From contig JAQVBP010000085.1 of NCBI GenBank assembly GCA_028690255.1, forward strand, positions 1 through 6,766: a stretch of 6,766 nucleotides of DNA, in the 5' to 3' direction. Each line of letters opens with the position of its first letter. Within the stretch, counting starts at the first letter, position 1. The stretch comes from Methanosarcinaceae archaeon (GTDB taxonomy: Archaea; Halobacteriota; Methanosarcinia; Methanosarcinales; Methanosarcinaceae). Position numbers and translations under genes: made by a program. A model generated the notes under the pieces. The model was not told the DNA's origin and searched no databases. It saw only the letters and a program-made list of their open reading frames with translations. Positions 5,758 through 6,766 of this stretch are shown one piece after another.

Positions 5758-5772
5758 AATCGATTATTAAAA
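5758..5772 (+). promoter_or_regulatory. Possible cfbB promoter: palindrome overlapping a TATA-like box
   Basis: AATCGATT (5758-5765) is an 8-bp palindrome overlapping ATTATTAAAA (5763-5772), which could serve as a TATA box with a start near 5793-5798 and a leader of about 120 nt. An alternative AT-rich box lies at 5882-5894, but the purine-rich ribosome site before cfbB argues for a transcript with a leader. Confidence 0.3.
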
Positions 5773-5775
5773 GTT

Positions 5776-5803
5776 CCGGCCTACTCACCGGCCATCAGGC
5801 CGG
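5776..5803 (+). other. Two mutually exclusive GC hairpins upstream of cfbB
   Basis: GGCCGG (5798-5803) can pair with CCGGCC (5788-5793) around the 4-nt loop ATCA. AGGCCGG (5797-5803) can instead pair with CCGGCCT (5776-5782). The same strand segment serves both stems, so only one can form at a time. It lies 110 bp before cfbB; it matters at the RNA level only if transcription starts upstream of 5776. Confidence 0.45.
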
Positions 5804-5837
5804 CTTCCGTGTCTATCCGGGTGTTCCGTGGTTAGGG
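5803..5837 (+). repeat. Dispersed intergenic repeat, copy C
   Basis: TTCCGTGTCTATCCGG (5805-5820) followed by GTTCCGTGGTTAGGG (5823-5837) matches copy A in order and spacing and copy B in the CCGTGTC and TTCCGTGGTT parts. Copies B and C are in opposite orientation about 100 bp apart, so they could pair with each other in a transcript spanning both. Confidence 0.45.
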
Positions 5838-5913
5838 AATGGCAAACAAAAATAATTGAGATTCGATTTGACTTATTCCTAAAAAATATGAAATAAAAAA
5901 GAGTTGAGGGACC

Positions 5914-6766
5914 ATGTCTCAGAACAAGCAAAAAGCATTAGCCCTTCCCAGAGTCCTTATCTCCGCCGACCGTTCCTCCTCAGGAAAGACCACGATTTCC
6001 ATGGGGCTTATGGCGGCTCTGGCCTCAAGGGGCTTTAAGGTCCAGCCTTTCAAGGTCGCCCTGGATTACATCGACTCAGGTTATCATAGTGAAATCACGG
6101 GCCGGGCCTGCCGGAACCTTGACGGCTACCTGATGGACGAAAACGGGATTCTTGACGTATACACCCACGCCTGCGCCGCAGCCGGCGGGGCCGATATCGC
6201 GATAATCGAAGGAGTCAGGGGGCTTTACGAAGGTTTCGAAAGCCTGAGTGACCTCGGGAGCACCGCCCAGATCGCAAAAATCCTGGACTGCCCGGTTGTC
6301 CTTGTGCTCAACGCCAGGAGCATAACCCGTTCCTGCGCAGCCCTCGTAAACGGCTACAAAAACTTTGACCCTGACGTGAAAATCGCAGGGGTCATACTGA
6401 ATAACATAGGGGGCCGCCGACATGCCGAAAAAGCAAAAGAGGCAATCGAGTATTACACGGATATTCCGGTAATAGGGATAATCCCGAGAGACCCTTCCAT
6501 GCAGATTTCCATGAGGCACCTTGGCCTGGTTCCCGCTCTTGAAGGCAGGAGGCGGGTCGCGGGCTTTGAAGAGAGGCTTGAGGGAATCGAAAGACTCATC
6601 AACGCAGGCATTGACGTGGACCGGTTTCTTGAAATCGCAAAGGACGCAAGCCATCTGCCGACACCGGTAAACAGCGTTTTTATCGAAAAATATGCAGGAA
6701 AATTTACTGAAAAATTTGCCGGTAAAGCAACAGGTAAGGAAGAAACAGGTAAGGAAGAAACAGGTA
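5914..6766 (+). CDS. cfbB: Ni-sirohydrochlorin a,c-diamide synthase CfbB (partial, 3' end outside window)
   Basis: The frame is open from ATG 5914 to the window end (284 codons, no stop). The product would amidate the a and c acetate groups of Ni-sirohydrochlorin using glutamine and ATP, as the CobB/CbiA family does for cobyrinate. The visible part is the N-terminal ATP-binding amide synthase domain: Walker A region ADRSSSGKTT (18-27, Lys25), FKVALDYIDSGYH (46-58), IIEGVRGLYEGFE (97-109), VVLVLNARS (128-136) and AGVILNNIGG (158-167). The glutaminase domain with its catalytic cysteine should lie beyond the edge. Residues 259-284 are a low-complexity G/K/E/T linker. Where CobB/CbiA proteins usually have GPDYID, this has ALDYID. 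The start is supported by GAGGG at 5906-5910. The rest of the F430 genes favour CfbB over a B12 CbiA. Confidence 0.92.
   Translation, partial: MSQNKQKALALPRVLISADRSSSGKTTISMGLMAALASRGFKVQPFKVALDYIDSGYHSEITGRACRNLDGYLMDENGILDVYTHACAAAGGADIAIIEGVRGLYEGFESLSDLGSTAQIAKILDCPVVLVLNARSITRSCAALVNGYKNFDPDVKIAGVILNNIGGRRHAEKAKEAIEYYTDIPVIGIIPRDPSMQISMRHLGLVPALEGRRRVAGFEERLEGIERLINAGIDVDRFLEIAKDASHLPTPVNSVFIEKYAGKFTEKFAGKATGKEETGKEETG
6730..6766 (+). repeat. 15-bp tandem repeat in cfbB at the window edge
   Basis: The unit ACAGGTAAGGAAGAA occurs at 6730-6744 and 6745-6759, and a third begins at 6760 and is cut by the window end. It encodes a TGKEE repeat in the presumed linker between the synthase and glutaminase domains. 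The full copy number cannot be seen. Confidence 0.85.

Larger units (their letters stand above)
5600..5913. other. 314-bp spacer between cfbC and cfbB
   Basis: No gene is visible. It holds a terminator-like hairpin (5604-5649), a repeat copy flanked by an 8-bp inverted repeat (5672-5710), a palindrome next to a TATA-like box (5758-5772), two competing GC hairpins (5776-5803), a third repeat copy (5803-5837), and an AT-rich stretch ending in the cfbB ribosome site (GAGGG, 5906-5910). Confidence 0.65.

Noticed and set aside
6076..6654. 192-codon open frame on the minus strand
   Set aside because: It lies entirely antisense to cfbB, whose + strand translation carries clear family motifs; the antisense product is cysteine- and valine-rich without recognisable motifs.

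Overview
The window reads as chromosomal DNA of a methanogenic archaeon, most probably Methanosarcina or a close relative. The evidence is the gene content: five genes that together match the coenzyme F430 pathway (the nickel tetrapyrrole of methyl-coenzyme M reductase). AT-rich spacers with archaeal TATA-like boxes, and Shine-Dalgarno-like sites fitting the 16S 3' end, support this. The genus is an inference from remembered protein similarity; no search was possible. All genes lie on the + strand.

Layout: cfbA (114-506, nickel chelatase), a 400-bp spacer, an uncharacterised 36-residue-repeat protein (907-1569), cfbE (1817-3307, Mur-ligase-like), a 312-bp spacer, cfbD (3620-4735, NifD-like), cfbC (4802-5599, NifH-like), a 314-bp spacer, and cfbB (5914 to the window edge, amidotransferase, C-terminal part missing). 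cfbB has no stop inside the window.

Pathway: CfbA puts Ni2+ into sirohydrochlorin. CfbB amidates the a and c side chains. The CfbC/CfbD nitrogenase-like pair carries out the six-electron ring reduction and lactam formation. CfbE closes the last carbocyclic ring with ATP to give F430. These roles are established for the families; the assignments here rest on motifs visible in the translations.

Only cfbD and cfbC are close together (66 bp). The other spacers are 247-400 bp and several hold terminator-like hairpins and TATA-like boxes, so the cluster is probably several transcription units. The enzymes are a known pathway. The less ordinary parts are the repeat protein inserted in the cluster, a probable leaderless cfbE transcript, a chain of minimal upstream ORFs before cfbD, a 9-bp-period tandem repeat in the same spacer, competing hairpins before cfbB, and microsatellite-like charged insertions in both CfbE and CfbB. 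No tRNA, rRNA, CRISPR, insertion sequence or integrase was seen.
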